Shown here piece after piece: positions 1-12,715 of a stretch of 64,000 nucleotides of DNA. A program made the position numbers and the translations under genes. Source of the stretch: Flabesymbios commensalis (Eukaryota; Annelida; Polychaeta; Terebellida; Flabelligeridae); contig OZ024909.1 of assembly GCA_964017125.1 (NCBI GenBank), forward strand, positions 55,406,596 through 55,470,595, read 5' to 3'. Every line of letters starts with the position of its first letter. Positions within the stretch are counted from its first letter, which is position 1. The notes beneath the pieces were generated by a model, which was not told the origin of the DNA, did no database searches, and saw only the letters and a list, made by a program, of their open reading frames with translations.

Positions 1-640
1 CTTGAAACATACCTAGATCCCAACACGGACCTACACAAAAACACCCCTGAGAGGTTGCAGAGATAACATTTAGGGTTGGAGGGTTTTTTACTCGCCCCCG
101 CCCCCTCCCCCTTTCAAATCACCCTTGTGTCAATACTGTCTCACATGGCACAATGTACAAAATAACACACTGATGTTATATTTTGACCAATAACCAATAA
201 ATTTATTACATCTGGTAAGGCTCAACCCAAGTATACATTGTGAAATAGGTTGAGGTTGTATTTCACAGGGTTCTTACCCTAAGGTCATGACAAGGTCATC
301 TCAAGGTTACAGCAAAGTCAAATCAGTTCAAAATTGGTGAAAATAGATTATTGAACCAAAACTTCCAATAGGTCGGAACACAACTGAAGTAGGCCTACGC
401 AAGGTGAGTTGGGTTGGTGTTGAGTTTTATAAAAGAGTTATCATAAGGTCATTGTAAGGCCATCTCAAGGTCACAGGAAGGTCAAATTAGCTCAAAATGG
501 TTGAAAAGAGCTTATTTTTGTTGTTTCTCCTGACATTATGTTCACTTGAAATGTATAAGATGGCTTGAAACATATCTAGAATAGTAGATCCCAACACGGA
601 CTTATACCAAAACACCCCCGCGAGGTTATAATGAGTAAGT
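1..640 (-). repeat. TGACCTT-array dispersed repeat, about 1.6 units
   Basis: The reverse complement matches the plus-oriented tandem units at 8340-9480. Both carry the line describing a prior 'cttggggtgt' stretch, a 'tccgtgtt' stretch and the phased TGACCTT block. On this strand the block reads as AAGGTCA-like heptamers spaced 11 bp apart near 285-330 and again near 448-490. The ends of two successive units are seen at 1-70 and 560-635. It has no coding content. The family is not one I can name. Confidence 0.75.
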
Positions 641-959
641 CACCATTTCTATACAGATTATAGCATAATTTTCTAAATAATAAAAATAAATTAGCATCAG
701 TGTCATAATACGTAGAAACATAGGTGGTCAGAATAATTTATAAACAATAATAAGCCTAGCTATCTTCACCAATAGTGGCCCAACATTGGCCCAACATTAC
801 CCATATGAATTGTAGATATCGTAGGCGGCCTAAAAGCTGCTGAAGATCAAACTATAGGCATTTTGTAGGCATTATCATATTTTCTGCTGGCATATTAGGC
901 TTCATAGGCGTGCTGTATTACGGCCGCCGATAATCAAAATATCCATATAAAAAATAATG
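641..959. other. unassigned AT-rich DNA
   Basis: No gene or well-formed repeat was recognised. A short stretch near 775-805 carries two copies of GGCCCAACATT, a word typical of the CCAACATT hairpin family described elsewhere in the window. Confidence 0.5.
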
Positions 960-3240
960 TATACTATTTTCACACTCCTAACAGCCGTGTCTATTATACG
1001 CAGCGATGACGAATTGTCCTCTTGTGGCCCAATCATATTTGTAACAAATTGTCAACCGTCATCAATAACAAACACCATGTTTTCAAATTTGGTCACAGCA
1101 AAATGTTTAAATGTATCTTTCAATTGCAACATCTAGGCCTACTGGCAGGAAATGTCAGCTTAAATCCGGGTCCCTCCGGCTCAAATGACATAATTAAATG
1201 GCAACAATCAATGCAAGATCCATCAAACCGAAAACAGTCCCCTTCATCGAAAAATCTGGACATTGTGGCAGTGACGGAAACAGGGTTAAAACAGGGTTAA
1301 AACGCAATCATCGATAGCTGATATCTCACCTCCTGGCTGTTCGTTTTTTCATGAACCTCGTGCGGATCAGCGGACAGGAGGAGGTGTAGGCATACTAGTG
1401 TCTGACCAAATAACAGTGATTAAAAACAGATATTCATTCTCTGCCATCATTTAAAACGTTCATGGCGCTCTCTAAACGTATTGGAAACAAATCGTTCAGT
1501 AGTTTCGTTGTCTGCCTGTATAGGCTTCAAAACGGTACATGTCAATTTTTGATCAGTTTCAAGATTTACTAGAGAATTAATTCTACTCCATGACAATTTG
1601 TATATATTGGAGATTTCAACTTACATCTGGATAACTCAAATGGAAAAGCCAATAAATTCAATGAAATCCTCACATGTTTCCATCCCAAGCAGCATGTTAA
1701 TTTTCCAACTCACCTTCATGGTCATTGGCTAGATCTTTTGAACACCGAACGCATTTCTAATTATATCAAATCAGTTTTTTTCGGCAGCATGTATTACACA
1801 CCATCTCGCTGTCATATCAGAAATTGACGGTTGATACACGAAATGGAAAAAAGAAAAAACATCGTTTCGAAAAATATACGAAATTGGTTATGAATCGTTT
1901 CATTCAGATATTCTCAATTTGGATCCAATAAAGAAACCAAGATCTCTCACGACTCTGTCGACAGTATGATTCTGTCGTTAGCTCTACTTTAGACAATAAT
2001 ACGGTCTTGTAAGATAAGTCAGAAAACCACGATATCCATGGATGACTCAAGAAATAATGAAGGCTAAAATCTTTCGCAACAATCTCAAACGTACATGGCG
2101 CAGATCTCGCACACAACTAGATCGTTCATGTTACATCAGTGCCACCTGTGTAACAGAATGATGACAAAGCAAAATCGAAATATTTAGCTGATCTTATTTC
2201 AGAAAATTCGGACAATCCTCGTCTTCTATGAAGCTCAATAAATAACATTCTGCATAGAATTCCACACGCCGGTTCTGCCAGAATTCACATTAGTAAAATC
2301 ACTTTGTGACCATTTCTTTAAATATTTTGTTGATAAAATTAAAACCAATTTCCAGATAAAGTACAGAATATTCCATGAGTGTAAAAAACCCAGAAATTAG
2401 ATCCATAATGAACGTTTTGGAACGGGTGACAGAAGATGAAATTAATAGGCTTAATTTGAGCTCATCGTCAAAATCATGTAATCTGAACCCCGCTCATACA
2501 AGCGTGCTGAAAAATGGTCTTGATATATTAATAACTCCCATCACTGATATAATTAACATTTTAAGGAAACTTTCAAAGAAGCTCATGTGAGTCCACTACT
2601 TAAAAACACCTCTCCCTAAAAACGAACTGAAAAGTTACAAGCCTGTATCCAACTTGAGTTTTATTTCCAAAAAGATAGTAGTAAATTGGCTGCAAGCTCA
2701 TATAGAACATAACCATCTATCTAATCCATTAAAATCCCCTTACAGGAAACAATATTCTACAGAATCAGCTCTACTGAAAGTACATAACGATATCATCATT
2801 AGTATTTAGAAGGGTGAGGTTACAGCTCTGACCTTGCTTGATTTGTCTGCCGTTTTCGCCACCATTACCCATGCTACATTAACAAATATACTTTCAGATT
2901 GTTATGGAATATCTGGGCAGGCTCAAATTAGGTTTTCTTTTTATTTACAAAATAGGTACCAATCCGTAAAGATTAAAGACACTATGTCATATAAAGTCAC
3001 ATTCTCATATGGTTCCATAGGGCTCTGTGCTTGGACCAGTGCTTTTTACCATATACACTACACCACTCAGCGCTCCATTTTCCGTTTTCAAAGCTAAGGA
3101 ATCTCTTGATAAGCTTAATGCTAGTAAGACTAAATTTCCCATTGGGACCAAACTTAAGCGAGAAAAAATGTTAAATAATATACCTTGCTTAATTCTAGGT
3201 CAAGACACAAATCCATCTGCTAGAAAAGGCACTTGACCTT
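960..3240 (+). mobile_element. Degenerate L2/CR1-like LINE with endonuclease and reverse-transcriptase remnants
   Basis: This is a decayed non-LTR retrotransposon. In order it shows an N-terminal stretch with a 2A-like motif (1148-1174), an AP-endonuclease start with the DIVAVTETGL motif (about 1255-1295), and the following GGGVGILVSDQ segment (1375-1420). Reverse-transcriptase parts run from about 2375 to 3236: the linker before the RT core, the LLDLSAVFATITHATL motif A region (about 2833-2885) and the GPVLFTIYTTPLS motif B region. Frames change repeatedly, there are internal stops, the segment that should hold the YADD box is deleted, and nothing is seen of the C-terminal region. The copy at 6712-8172 belongs to the same family and aligns from about position 2560. 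The 5' boundary is uncertain. Confidence 0.85.
1148..1174 (+). other. 2A-like translational recoding motif at LINE N-terminus
   Basis: The codons read GNVSLNPGP, preceded by LLA. The family consensus for 2A peptides is D(V/I)ExNPGP. The NPGP core is intact, but the usual D and E are N and S here. 2A-like motifs at this position, just before the AP-endonuclease domain, are known from several invertebrate CR1/L2-type LINEs. Whether this variant acts in translation cannot be told from sequence. Confidence 0.7.
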
Positions 3241-4329
3241 ATATTATATGATGGCAAGTGACAAGTGCATATCTTCAAATAAATGAAACATATTGACATT
3301 ATTATCCAAACGGACAAGGGTTAATACAGGTGTCAACTCTGGTACCACCCATGAGGACATGTTTTTAGATTGATATGACTGTATAGTGGGTGACATTTGG
3401 TTGTTTAGCAAACTGTTTGATGAAGTGATTATAAAAATACCCAATTTAAATCTACTGAGACTATAAACTACTTAGATATATTCATAGCAAATGCCAGTTC
3501 GAGTCGAATCTGGGCCGGATGTGGATTATGTTTGTGCATTAACAGTCCTCTAAAATGTTCTATGGGTTTGGGGTATGCTCTTCTCTTAATGCAATAAATT
3601 CTGTAAATAACCAATTAAATCATCCGATAAAAGTAGGGCTTCATCCATACCTCTTGTCGTGAGTTGTCCAAATTATGAACAAATTTTGGAAAAAATTATG
3701 ACCACTCACACACCGATTTACCCAAGGCATTTGATTAATATTATTATAAATATGATACATGTTTTATATATTGACGTATTATGAATTTGTGTTATTTGCG
3801 TGGACAAAATGTTAGTTACGTAGGCATGATAATCTCTCAATTACATATTACGTCATTAATATCGCTTTGAATTTTATAAATTTATAAATGACACAGTTTT
3901 CTTCTTGAAATTTAAAAGCTGGGTTTAGATACCTTGTTTGTAATAATATCATGATTGATTATTGAGATATTGCTAAAAATGTATATTTCGGTAATGGCGG
4001 TACTAATCAACGATTTTGGGATATTTAGACCTCTCCAATTATTCTTGATTTTTGATATGTGTTTCTGTTTTTGCCATTAAAGTACATGCCATTAAATAAA
4101 TGATGTTGCAATTTTGTCTCAGTTGCACCTTTTTTGAACATAGGATGACTGTAGGCTCAGCCTACTCTTAGTGAAATTAAATGGTCAAAACTTTAGTTAT
4201 AATATAACTAATGCTATATATTATATCATGCACGGTCAGCTCTTTAGTTAAGAAGAAATCTTTATTCAAATAGTTTTCTCCGATATAGACCATTTTGTGG
4301 CTCAAAGATCGCTTATTGAAACACCACAC
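3241..4329. other. unassigned AT-rich DNA
   Basis: About 1.1 kb of AT-rich sequence with no recognisable protein domain, hairpin or tandem repeat. It may contain further decayed LINE 3' sequence, but no motif supports that. Confidence 0.5.
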
Positions 4330-5032
4330 ATATCCGCTTATTATTTTGAGCCATACTTCACTCCTCGTTGTATTGGGGTACTGAGATAATTGCTAGTAGT
4401 AGTATTTTTCGCCCCCATCCGGAGAGGGTCATTAGGGATCTGTTCCGTCTGTTGAATGCTGTGACAGCCTTATGCAGAAGCACTAGTCTACAGCAATCAT
4501 CCAAGAGCAGCTGCAGCCTTCTCGTATCTGGCCATAATCTTCGGGCGGATTACCAGCGGTGTACCCTGGTTCCTCCGCTCAGCAGCGGAGCCAATGCAGC
4601 ACCCGCATCAGCGCTGGCGCTGGTGTAGGCCGTGGAAGCCTTAAATAATCGGCAATAGCGTGTTTGATGACATTAGGTCGCTCACACGGGGAATGAATGG
4701 AGTTACCCTTCCTGTTGTTTCTCTGGGGATTATCCGACCCGAGGATAGCGGAGCTGTGCGAAATGCCAGCATTAAATTGCACAGCGAAACCCAAGTCTCC
4801 GGCTGTCTGGGCATGTCTGGGGGTAGATCCCCTAGACATGCACAGAATCCCTTATCAGGCGAGCGGAGGAAATAACCTACCATGCCCTATCACCACAACC
4901 CTTACATCATCATCTGTACATCATTCATCTCATCAATTGTCTACAACGTTTTTATCGTATCACAATGTCACTTGAAAGACCATTTGTGCCGAAAAGTGAC
5001 GTAAAGCAATGATTTACTACTACTACCTCGTT
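4330..5032 (+). repeat. GC-rich block ending in a (TAC)n tail, possible retroposon 3' end
   Basis: The base composition jumps to GC-rich between about 4400 and 4870, unlike its flanks. The block ends at 5010-5030 with 'atgatt' followed by tandem TAC triplets. The nested LINE described at 25560-37163 also ends in an ACT/TAC-type tail, so a LINE or SINE 3' end is the likely origin. Open frames on both strands here match no protein I recognise. Confidence 0.4.
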
Positions 5033-6109
5033 GTATTATTGATTAATCCCTGTGTAAGGGATGTCAACATTCCGGGATATCTTCTCTCTAAAGGAATTCC
5101 ACCATTTATGTTTACTAAGATACCTAGACATGAGTGGTTCTCCACTTATTTTTTTCCATAATATATGATATGTATAGCATTTACAGCAATATATCTGCAT
5201 TATCCATATTGTGAGTGGTCCGCACTTATTTATTACGAAACAGTGGGCATTATGACTAGCCCCAGGGCAAACAGGTCTCAGCCACAGATTGACCGCGTAC
5301 AAAATCGTGGGACATTTCTTTGGACGGTCATAAATAAGACTTCCGGTGAGATAATCAGGTCAAAAATAGATTCTTTTAGAACTAGTAACATTTGAGCTCA
5401 TAGGTTGCACAGTCATTAAAAAGGTACGGACATTTTTCGGACCTTGGGTTCGGGATCGCTCTTAGTCACCGCCATGTTGGATTTTTTGGGTAAAGCAAAT
5501 ACATCAATCCACGGAGTCGGAGAGGACGACACGGCTACATTATAAAGACGTTTTTTTATATTGAAAAGCAAAACAAGTTTCCAAAGTCGTTATCAAAATC
5601 TGTCCACTATGCCTACGAAGACCTAATCGAATAATGTTTGCTGTATATACTGTCTTTTACCCAGCCATTATGCCTGCCGATCCATGTTACGTATTAATCT
5701 TAGTATTACATAGTTTGTATATATGTATTCTTATATATTTTCGCTAGACCGCATATTCATTACACAGAAAGGAACTTAATTGATTTTAGATTTTTTTGCA
5801 GATACAAACTAGCGAATTCGAATGTAACAGATTTTGGGGCGACTTGAGCATAAATTCACTTTAACAAGGGACAATATAGGCCCAACTACATTTTGGAATT
5901 TTCTTTATTAATACAATCACCACTATATATCCGTCGAATTCAAATAATCATGAACAATCATGAACAATGACATGTCAAAGACGAAAATGTATTTATTTTA
6001 TTTATTCGTTTATTTATTTGACTTTCCAGTTTAAAACATGCAACAACATGGTAAAATATCATTTTTATGTATTGAGTAATTTTGTTCTACATGCTATCAA
6101 CTTTGGTTG
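5033..6109. other. unassigned DNA with a short ATTT-rich stretch
   Basis: No gene seen. A loose (TTTA)n stretch lies at about 5990-6030. The remainder shows no repeat relationship to other parts of the window that I could find. Confidence 0.45.
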
Positions 6110-6711
6110 ATGTGAACAGGCCTTCGGGCCATTGGTCAAAACATAACAATCACATTGTCAATTTGTCTATTTTCATTTATCAGGCAGGGGTGATATAGGA
6201 CTAAGTGTGAGTTAATAAGGGTAAAACACCTCCAAAGCTTATTATTACCCATGTAATCTCTCGGTGAGTATACGGCGGGTTTCAACGATTCATTCAATTA
6301 TTTTTTATGTATTGCTAAAAAAATAATATCATATATTCACTTCTCCAATAGCTCAGAAGAGTTTGAAAATGGTTGCGAATAATGTAAAAACAAGGTCACG
6401 GCGGGCAAAATTCCCGATTATCAGTATTTATTTTTTAATATGCATAATATTTGTATAACTGTGCCAGATAGCTAGACTATTACGATAGAACATACATGCA
6501 GTCTCAAAGAGGGATATCTCCTGAAAAATGTTAACTTGATCAAATTAAAAATGACCGACTTGACATAGACATATCAAGTGAACAGAATTGGAGCAAACAC
6601 ATAAAAAATCATCTATTTTTACTTATTATGAGCTTCTTTGACCTTACTGTGACCTTGAAATGACCTCAGAGCGACCATGGTAATACCTCTATGAAGCCCA
6701 AGCCCAACTCA
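6110..6711 (+). repeat. TGACCTT-array repeat unit upstream of a LINE insertion
   Basis: It begins with the 'ggccattggtcaaaacata' line shared with units at about 8351 and 9127, and includes the 'gggtgatatagg' and 'acccatgtaatctct' stretches. It ends with the phased block TGACCTT at about 6640-6690, then a 'catgaagccc'-like sequence. The LINE at 6712-8172 separates it from the next units, so the array was probably continuous before that insertion. Confidence 0.7.
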
Positions 6712-8172
6712 TGTCAACATCAATCAATTAATCAAATAAAACTTCTATAGCGCCTATATCCTCAACGGACCGAGCTCAGAGGCGCACAAATCCTTAGCGT
6801 GATCATGTGTCATAATCGAGGCCAAAGCAGGTCTGTCAACAGGGAGCCGGGCTGCTGAGGGACTAGGGTGGATAAGCCAGGTCAAATAGGTGAGATTTAA
6901 GTAATTTCCGGAATGTTAAGATTGTTTTGGCATTACGTATTGGCACAGGCAGGGCGTTCCATAAGGCTGGACCAGATATAGAGAAAGCTCTTGACCCAGT
7001 CTTAGTCTTTATACACGGAACAACAAATCTATTCGAATTAGTGGAGCGTAGATATTTTGAGCATTCCGTCCGAACAAGTAAATCATCCAGATATGCAGGT
7101 TGGTTTTCTTTTAGGGTTCGAAAAGTTATCGCACATATTTTAAAACGAATGCGAAACTTGACAGGAAGCCAATGTAATCGTTTTAGAATTGGAACGGAAC
7201 GACTAAATCGTGGGGCGTTGGTTACCACTCTTGCAAGGCAGTTTTGAACGCGTTGTAATCTAGCGATATCCTTTTCTGGCATATTGTGAAAAAGTGAGTT
7301 ACAATAATCTAACTTACTACTGACGAGTGCCACTGCAATTTGCTTGGCAAGATCTAAAGACAGAATTTTTCGAATTCGCCGCAGGTCATGGATATGATAG
7401 AAGCATGCCCTACATGTTTGGGATATGTGTTTTCGGAAATTCAGGCTACTGTCGAATAGTACACCAATATTTTTAGCTGATGTAGATGGATTTGTTTCTT
7501 GACCTAGAAGTAAGCATGGGAAATTATTCAAGAGATTCCTTAGCGTTTGAAACTGATAGAGACATGTAAATTTGAGTATCATCGGCATAAAGATGGTGGT
7601 TTATGTCAATACTAGAGATAATAGCGCTGAGTGGTGTAGTGTATAAAGTAAAAAAACACTGGTCCTAGCACAGAGCCCTGTGGAACTCCATATGAGAGTG
7701 TGACTTTATCTGAAAAAGTTTCTTTAATTTTTACGGACTGGAGCCTATTTTGCAAATAAGAAGGAAACCAAATTTGAGCCTGGCCAGATATTCCATACTA
7801 ATCAGAAAGTCTATCTGTTTATGTAGCATGGTCAATGGTGTCGAAAGCGGCAGACAAGTCAAGCAAGGTTAGAGCCGTAACTTCACCCTTGTCCATACTA
7901 ATAATGATATCGTTATGTACTTTCAGTAGAGCCGATTCTGTAGAATGATGTTTCCTGTAGGCCTATCGTAATGGATTACATAGATGGTTATTTTTATATG
8001 AGCTTGCAGCCTATTGGCTACTATCTTTTCTAAGATTTTGGAAATGAAACTTAAGTTGGATACAGGCCTGTAATTTTTCAGCTCGTTTTTAGGAAGAAAT
8101 GTTTTTTTCAGTAGTGGTCTTACATGAGCTTCTCTAAAATTTTGAGGGATACTTAGGCTGGCTGGGTTTAAT
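6712..8172 (-). mobile_element. 5'-truncated L2-like LINE, RT and C-terminal region
   Basis: Read on the minus strand, this copy starts inside ORF2 with [16 protein letters not shown] (about 8168-8120). It continues with [20 protein letters not shown] and the motif A region (about 7840-7870), and reaches LYADDTQIYMSL near 7600-7555, so the YADD catalytic box is present. A clean 241-residue stretch (7588-6863) then carries the usual C-terminal domain, including LDYCNSLFHNMP, LKRLHWLPV and GPALWNALPVPIRN. The 3' end holds GGCGCTATAGAAG and finishes in a (TTGA)n-type tail at about 6712-6735. There are several frame breaks in the RT half. It is the same family as the copy at 960-3240 and is much better preserved in its 3' half. 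Confidence 0.9.
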
Positions 8173-8274
8173 CAAATGTATTTTTATTTTTTATGTCATT
8201 TTCATCTGGATGCGGCAGTACAGACAGTGGCTGTGAAACTCTGACCCCTGGTGGTGATTATTAGGTAGTCGGGT

Positions 8275-8294
8275 GGGGGGGGGGGGGGGGGGGG
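8275..8294 (+). repeat. G20 homopolymer
   Basis: Twenty consecutive G residues, directly after a short GTCGGGT. It could form a G-quadruplex on the plus strand. Other G or C runs lie at about 13182-13193, 44039-44048, 47657-47672 (C) and 63439-63455. Confidence 0.95.
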
Positions 8295-8339
8295 TGAATA
8301 CCAGTGTCTGAAGTAGAGACACTGGTGACACGAGTGTAA

Positions 8340-9480
8340 TTTTTTAAAAGTAGGCCTTCTGGCTATTGGTCAAAACATAGCAATCACTTTGTTATTTTCC
8401 TATATCAAGCTTTATTATTTTTCTATATCAAGAAGGGGTGATATAGGCCTAAGGATGAGTTGATAAGGCTAAAACCCCTCGAAACCTTATATTACCCATG
8501 TAATCTCTTGGGGTGTCTATGGTATAGACACGATGTCTAGGCGGGTTTCAAAATCACCGACATTTGAAATGAACATAAGTGTACCTAAAGCAACGAAAAC
8601 AGGCTACTTTCACTGTTGAGCTGATTTGACCTTGCTGTGACCTTCAGATACACTGGCCATGACCTTGTGGTCTCTCCCATATGAAGCACGACCCCCACCC
8701 ATGTCACCATGTGTACTTTGGATGGTCTTCATTAGATTTATTTAGATATCGGTCAAACATAAAATCAGTGTGTTATATTTCGTCCCTTTCTGCCATATCA
8801 GACAAGGCTGAAACAAGGGTGATTTGATGGGGTAAAACCCTCCCAACCCTTTAATTACCTGTTACCTTTTAAGGCGTGTCTTGGTATTGGTCCGTGTTGG
8901 GGGTCTAGGTATGCTTCAATCCATCATAGACATCACAAGGGAACATACTTGTAGCAAAATCAACAAAACAAGCTATTTTCACTCGTTTTGAGCTGATTTG
9001 ACCTTGCTGTGACCTTGAGATGACCTTACCATGACCTTGGTGTAGCACCCCTGTGAAATCCAACCCCAACTCATTCTAACATGTGTACTTGGGTCGAACT
9101 CCATCTGATGCAATTAATGTATACTGGCCATTGGTCGAAACATAACATCATTGTGTTATTTGGTCCATTTCTGCCATATCAGACAGGAGTGACACGAGGG
9201 TGATTTCACGGGGAGTAAAAAACCCTCCAACCCTTATATCATCCCTGTAACCTCTTGGGGTGTTTTGGCATATGTCCGTGTTTGGGTCCAAGAATGCTTC
9301 GAGCCATCATAGACATCTCAAGTGAACATAATTTTAGCAAAAAAATAAAAAGAATGGTATTTTCAACCGTTTTGAGCTGATTTGAACTTGCTGTGACCTT
9401 GCGATGACCTTACCATGACCTTGGGGTAGCTCCCCCGTGAAGCTGATCATCAGCACATGCCACCATGTGTACATGGTTTG
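8340..9480 (+). repeat. Tandem array of ~380-bp TGACCTT repeat, three units
   Basis: The anchor 'gagctgatttga' recurs at 8618, 8990 and 9374, giving spacings of 372 and 384 bp. In the 8990 unit, TGACCTT starts at 8999, 9010, 9021 and 9032, an exact 11-bp period. The other units have one or more heptamers mutated. Each unit also shares 'ggccattggtc', 'tctgccatatcagacagg', 'accctccaaccct' and 'tccgtgttggg'-like lines. No coding content was seen. Confidence 0.85.
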
Positions 9481-9762
9481 GCACAAACCGACTTATTAGA
9501 AGTGCTGGCCATCGATTCAAATACAATGTCACCCATTTCCTCACATCAATTCATGATATTTGCAAAAGTACACAAAATATACATTATGACGTCATATTTT
9601 ATTCTTCAAAATAAACGAATTTCGCGGATTTTTTTCGCTTGACACGATTTTGCATTCTATTCGCCATACCCGAAAATGGTTAAAAATGTTGTGAAAACAA
9701 AATGGGCAGAGTTCCTACCGTGGGTCACTTTTTCTGAACGATATCTCAGATTTCCACTAGTC
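9481..9762. other. unassigned DNA before the segmental duplication
   Basis: Nothing recognised. The sequence stops resembling the region upstream of 59672 at the duplication edge. Confidence 0.5.
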
Positions 9763-11214
9763 TCCGTTCTAAACGTAGCGACTTCAGTCATCACCGATTT
9801 GCTTCTAAACGCCTAAGATTGCACGTCTTACATAAACAATCTTTACAACAATTACTCCACAAAGTAATGCACTGCTTGACAAAAGGTAAAAGGTAAAAGA
9901 AGAGAGCAGTTGCGCCAACTCGTAAATACCAAGGCTCGTAGTCTATAACAAACACGACACGCAATATGCCTACTGAGCAAACATGGTATCTTGAAATAGA
10001 AATAAATATCAGTAATAAGACGTAAATATGACAATACATGTATGTTCGAGCTTGTACATGCATCATGCACCTAAACATGTTGAGTACAGAAAATCAGCTT
10101 TATTACATAACATATATACGTATAAAGTGTGCACTTATTTTTATTATTGCATTTATTTTATCTGTATACTGATCATTTTGAATAGCCTTTCAAATAAACC
10201 ATTCATACCCGTATACATTTGGAAAATGCTAAGTTATTTCCATTTTCATAAGCAAGGCCCAGTACCCTCACATATATGAGTCGGTGTATGGTGCCTTGCC
10301 TAAGGACAATGTTTATGGGACCAGTAGAAAGGAGCTCCGTGATTGCCATACGGCCCCGCCTGCAGGCACGTTTCCAATATAAATGTGCCATTATAGTTCA
10401 GAGATTACTTCTGTGTTATGATAGGCGATATCATCTTGGCCACATCGTGTATTTCCGTAGTCTGACACAGTCTATGATCCCTTATTACACCTGTCTATCA
10501 AGATAAACAAGTTGTGACGCGAGATCCCGCTACCTGATCTGGAATCACAGTCTCACGTAACAATTATTTATTTATCTGAATAAAGAACTGAGAAAAATCG
10601 TCCTTGATAGGCGAGTTTTCACTTTTCACCAAATCGTAAAAATTAGTAGTCCATAATAGAATCCAGCCGGTATTGTAAAATTCAGAGTATGAATTTTAGG
10701 GAGATTTATTTACGACATAATTTATTTTGTCGAACCGTTTCATTCAGTGTAATATTTTATTATAGGACAAAATAATGAGGCAACAACGAAAGACAAATTT
10801 GATTGCAACTGATATATATCCATAAAATAATAATATAATAAGTATGGCCATACGAAAAATGTTTTCCCTAGCCAGGTTTTGTGAAGAGTAATCTGTCAAG
10901 GAGCGCGTAGCGCGTGGCCCTGTGCGAAATTAACGTCGATACACTGGTTTCAACCTTAACTCGACGAGGCCGCTATTGACGTGATCGTCTACTTTTGTAC
11001 ATGTATGTGAGACATCACAAATTATAAATGATCCGGTGAGTGGTTCCGACATACTGATTGGCGGAGAATCGGATCTTTCTCTAAACAACAACCTGTAATG
11101 CAACTTTTGTAAGTTGTACTAAATTGTCAAAAGTTTCATCAATTATCCAGTACACAATGATCAATTTTAAAATAAATCAAGTGATTTTGTCACCTGTGTG
11201 CTGTAACCGGGTGA

Positions 11215-11300
11215 ACCCAGCAAACACGAGATGTTGACTCAAAGTTGGTCCATCGTCTACGGTGTTGTTCCAACACAAAATCAACGTCTTGTTTTCAGGG
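11215..11300. repeat. CCAACATT-family imperfect hairpin (copy A)
   Basis: It runs from CCAGCAAACACGAGATGTTG to AACGTCTTGTTTTCAGG, with inverted ends around a 'catcgtctacggtg' centre. It matches the family ends AGCAAACACGAG / CTCGTGTTTGCT. The same element is at about 61152-61240 in copy B. Confidence 0.6.
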
Positions 11301-11671
11301 ACGCTTCATATTATAAAATCCCAGTCTGCCCAGAGCTTCAACACTGTTTTAACGTTACACCTTACTGGGTATACTGAATTATCAGTGCGTGCCATCTACT
11401 CATGTGACATCTGATGAAAGACAATGTCTTCTGATTCATCTCACCATCCTCAGCAGGTTCTCTTGATCTTGTTTATCCTGTATGGCAGTTGTTACCCTCT
11501 ATGTAATCTGGTAATAGCACCTTACATGCTATGTACATAATTATAGACCTTAAAATTAGTGGGTGATCTATTTGAACTAGATGATCCCTAGCAATAATGA
11601 GAGGTTGGCCCATTATTAGTTGACTATAAGGCCAGTGTCGCAGACCAATTTTTATTAACCCTTTCAGTACG

Positions 11672-11702
11672 GGGACCGTCATTATACGTCATTAAAACTA
11701 CA
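11672..11702 (+). repeat. Residual left end of a GACGTC-type TTAA MITE
   Basis: The sequence begins TTAACCCTTTCAGTACGGGG and stops after about 30 bp. Copy B has the same left end followed by a long MITE body (61601 on), so copy A appears to have lost the interior. Confidence 0.7.
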
Positions 11703-12715
11703 CCCACCCCTCCCGGAAATATCGGTCATTGGGCCACCACAGAGCCCGGATTTGTTATTTTTTTTAGTACTACAGTCTCCGGAATTTCCTCAATGCTAAT
11801 ATGTCATCAATTCAACCCAGGCTTGCTAGCAGGAGTGACTCTTTCAGTTCACAGTAGTTTGTATTGTCTGTTTTGAACAGACAAGAAGTGGGACATCCAT
11901 GACTACATTGAATTATTAGAAAGTAACTTAATGATATTAACAACATAGACCACGCCTAACGGATGATTTTAAATCAAAACCCACCATTGGGATTAAAACT
12001 GCTGCATACGACCGTCCTCGAAAAGAATAAATGCTCCTTGTCCGATATAATTATTGCCTAAAGCTGATTTATAATCGTGATGGGCACACGTCTTGGGAGG
12101 ATCCCCTGACAGGTTGATGGTCGTGCTGTGGACTTCTAGACCAGGTGTCTTTCCGGTTAAGCCAAATTTCCAGCGGGACAGTTTTGGCACGCAATTAACT
12201 TGCCCAGCGTTGGGCCAGTGTTGCATAGCGTTGCGCCAACGTTTGACCAGAAGCGCGCCCGCAACTCGTAAAAAAGATAGAGTGGTTATTATTGGTGCTC
12301 TTGAAGAAAATAAAACCACTCTGATAGCGATACCAGTTTCACTGAACAAATATCAATTTGTTCACTTGCGGCTTAACGTCTGTGGCATTGGCCCAGTCGC
12401 GTGGAGTGTTGCCTAAAGATGTTCTTTCTGGTGCGTTAGATAGGCTGACTAATGTATTTTCCTTGGACTTCTCAGTCCATACAGCCCAGAAAAACGGGCC
12501 CCTGATACATCGCTGGCTCAATGCTGGGCCAGACTATAATGACGTTGGCCGGCAGCAATTTGGCACAGGGCCTCTTGTGCGGGATCGGAGCCAATATATC
12601 TGGCTTGTCAGATTAATATGGGACAAATCCTGGACTGCTTCTATGTGTGAGATAACCATGATAACACGGATCTCAGGTGGCGGGAGAAAATACGAGTCGC
12701 CCAATGGATTTTTGT

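Noticed and set aside
4400-4870. CpG-island promoter of a host gene
   Set aside because: The block is GC-rich but ends in a TAC triplet tail like a retroposon and no exon follows on either side.
9791-10078. 95-codon minus-strand frame also open in copy B (59700-59987)
   Set aside because: The differences between the copies seen by eye change amino acids (for example R/K, H/Q, V/G, L/W), with no bias to silent changes, so there is no sign of selection for protein.
12093-12416. 107-codon frame in the segmental duplication
   Set aside because: It overlaps CCAACATT-type repeat sequence and its counterpart in copy B is broken.
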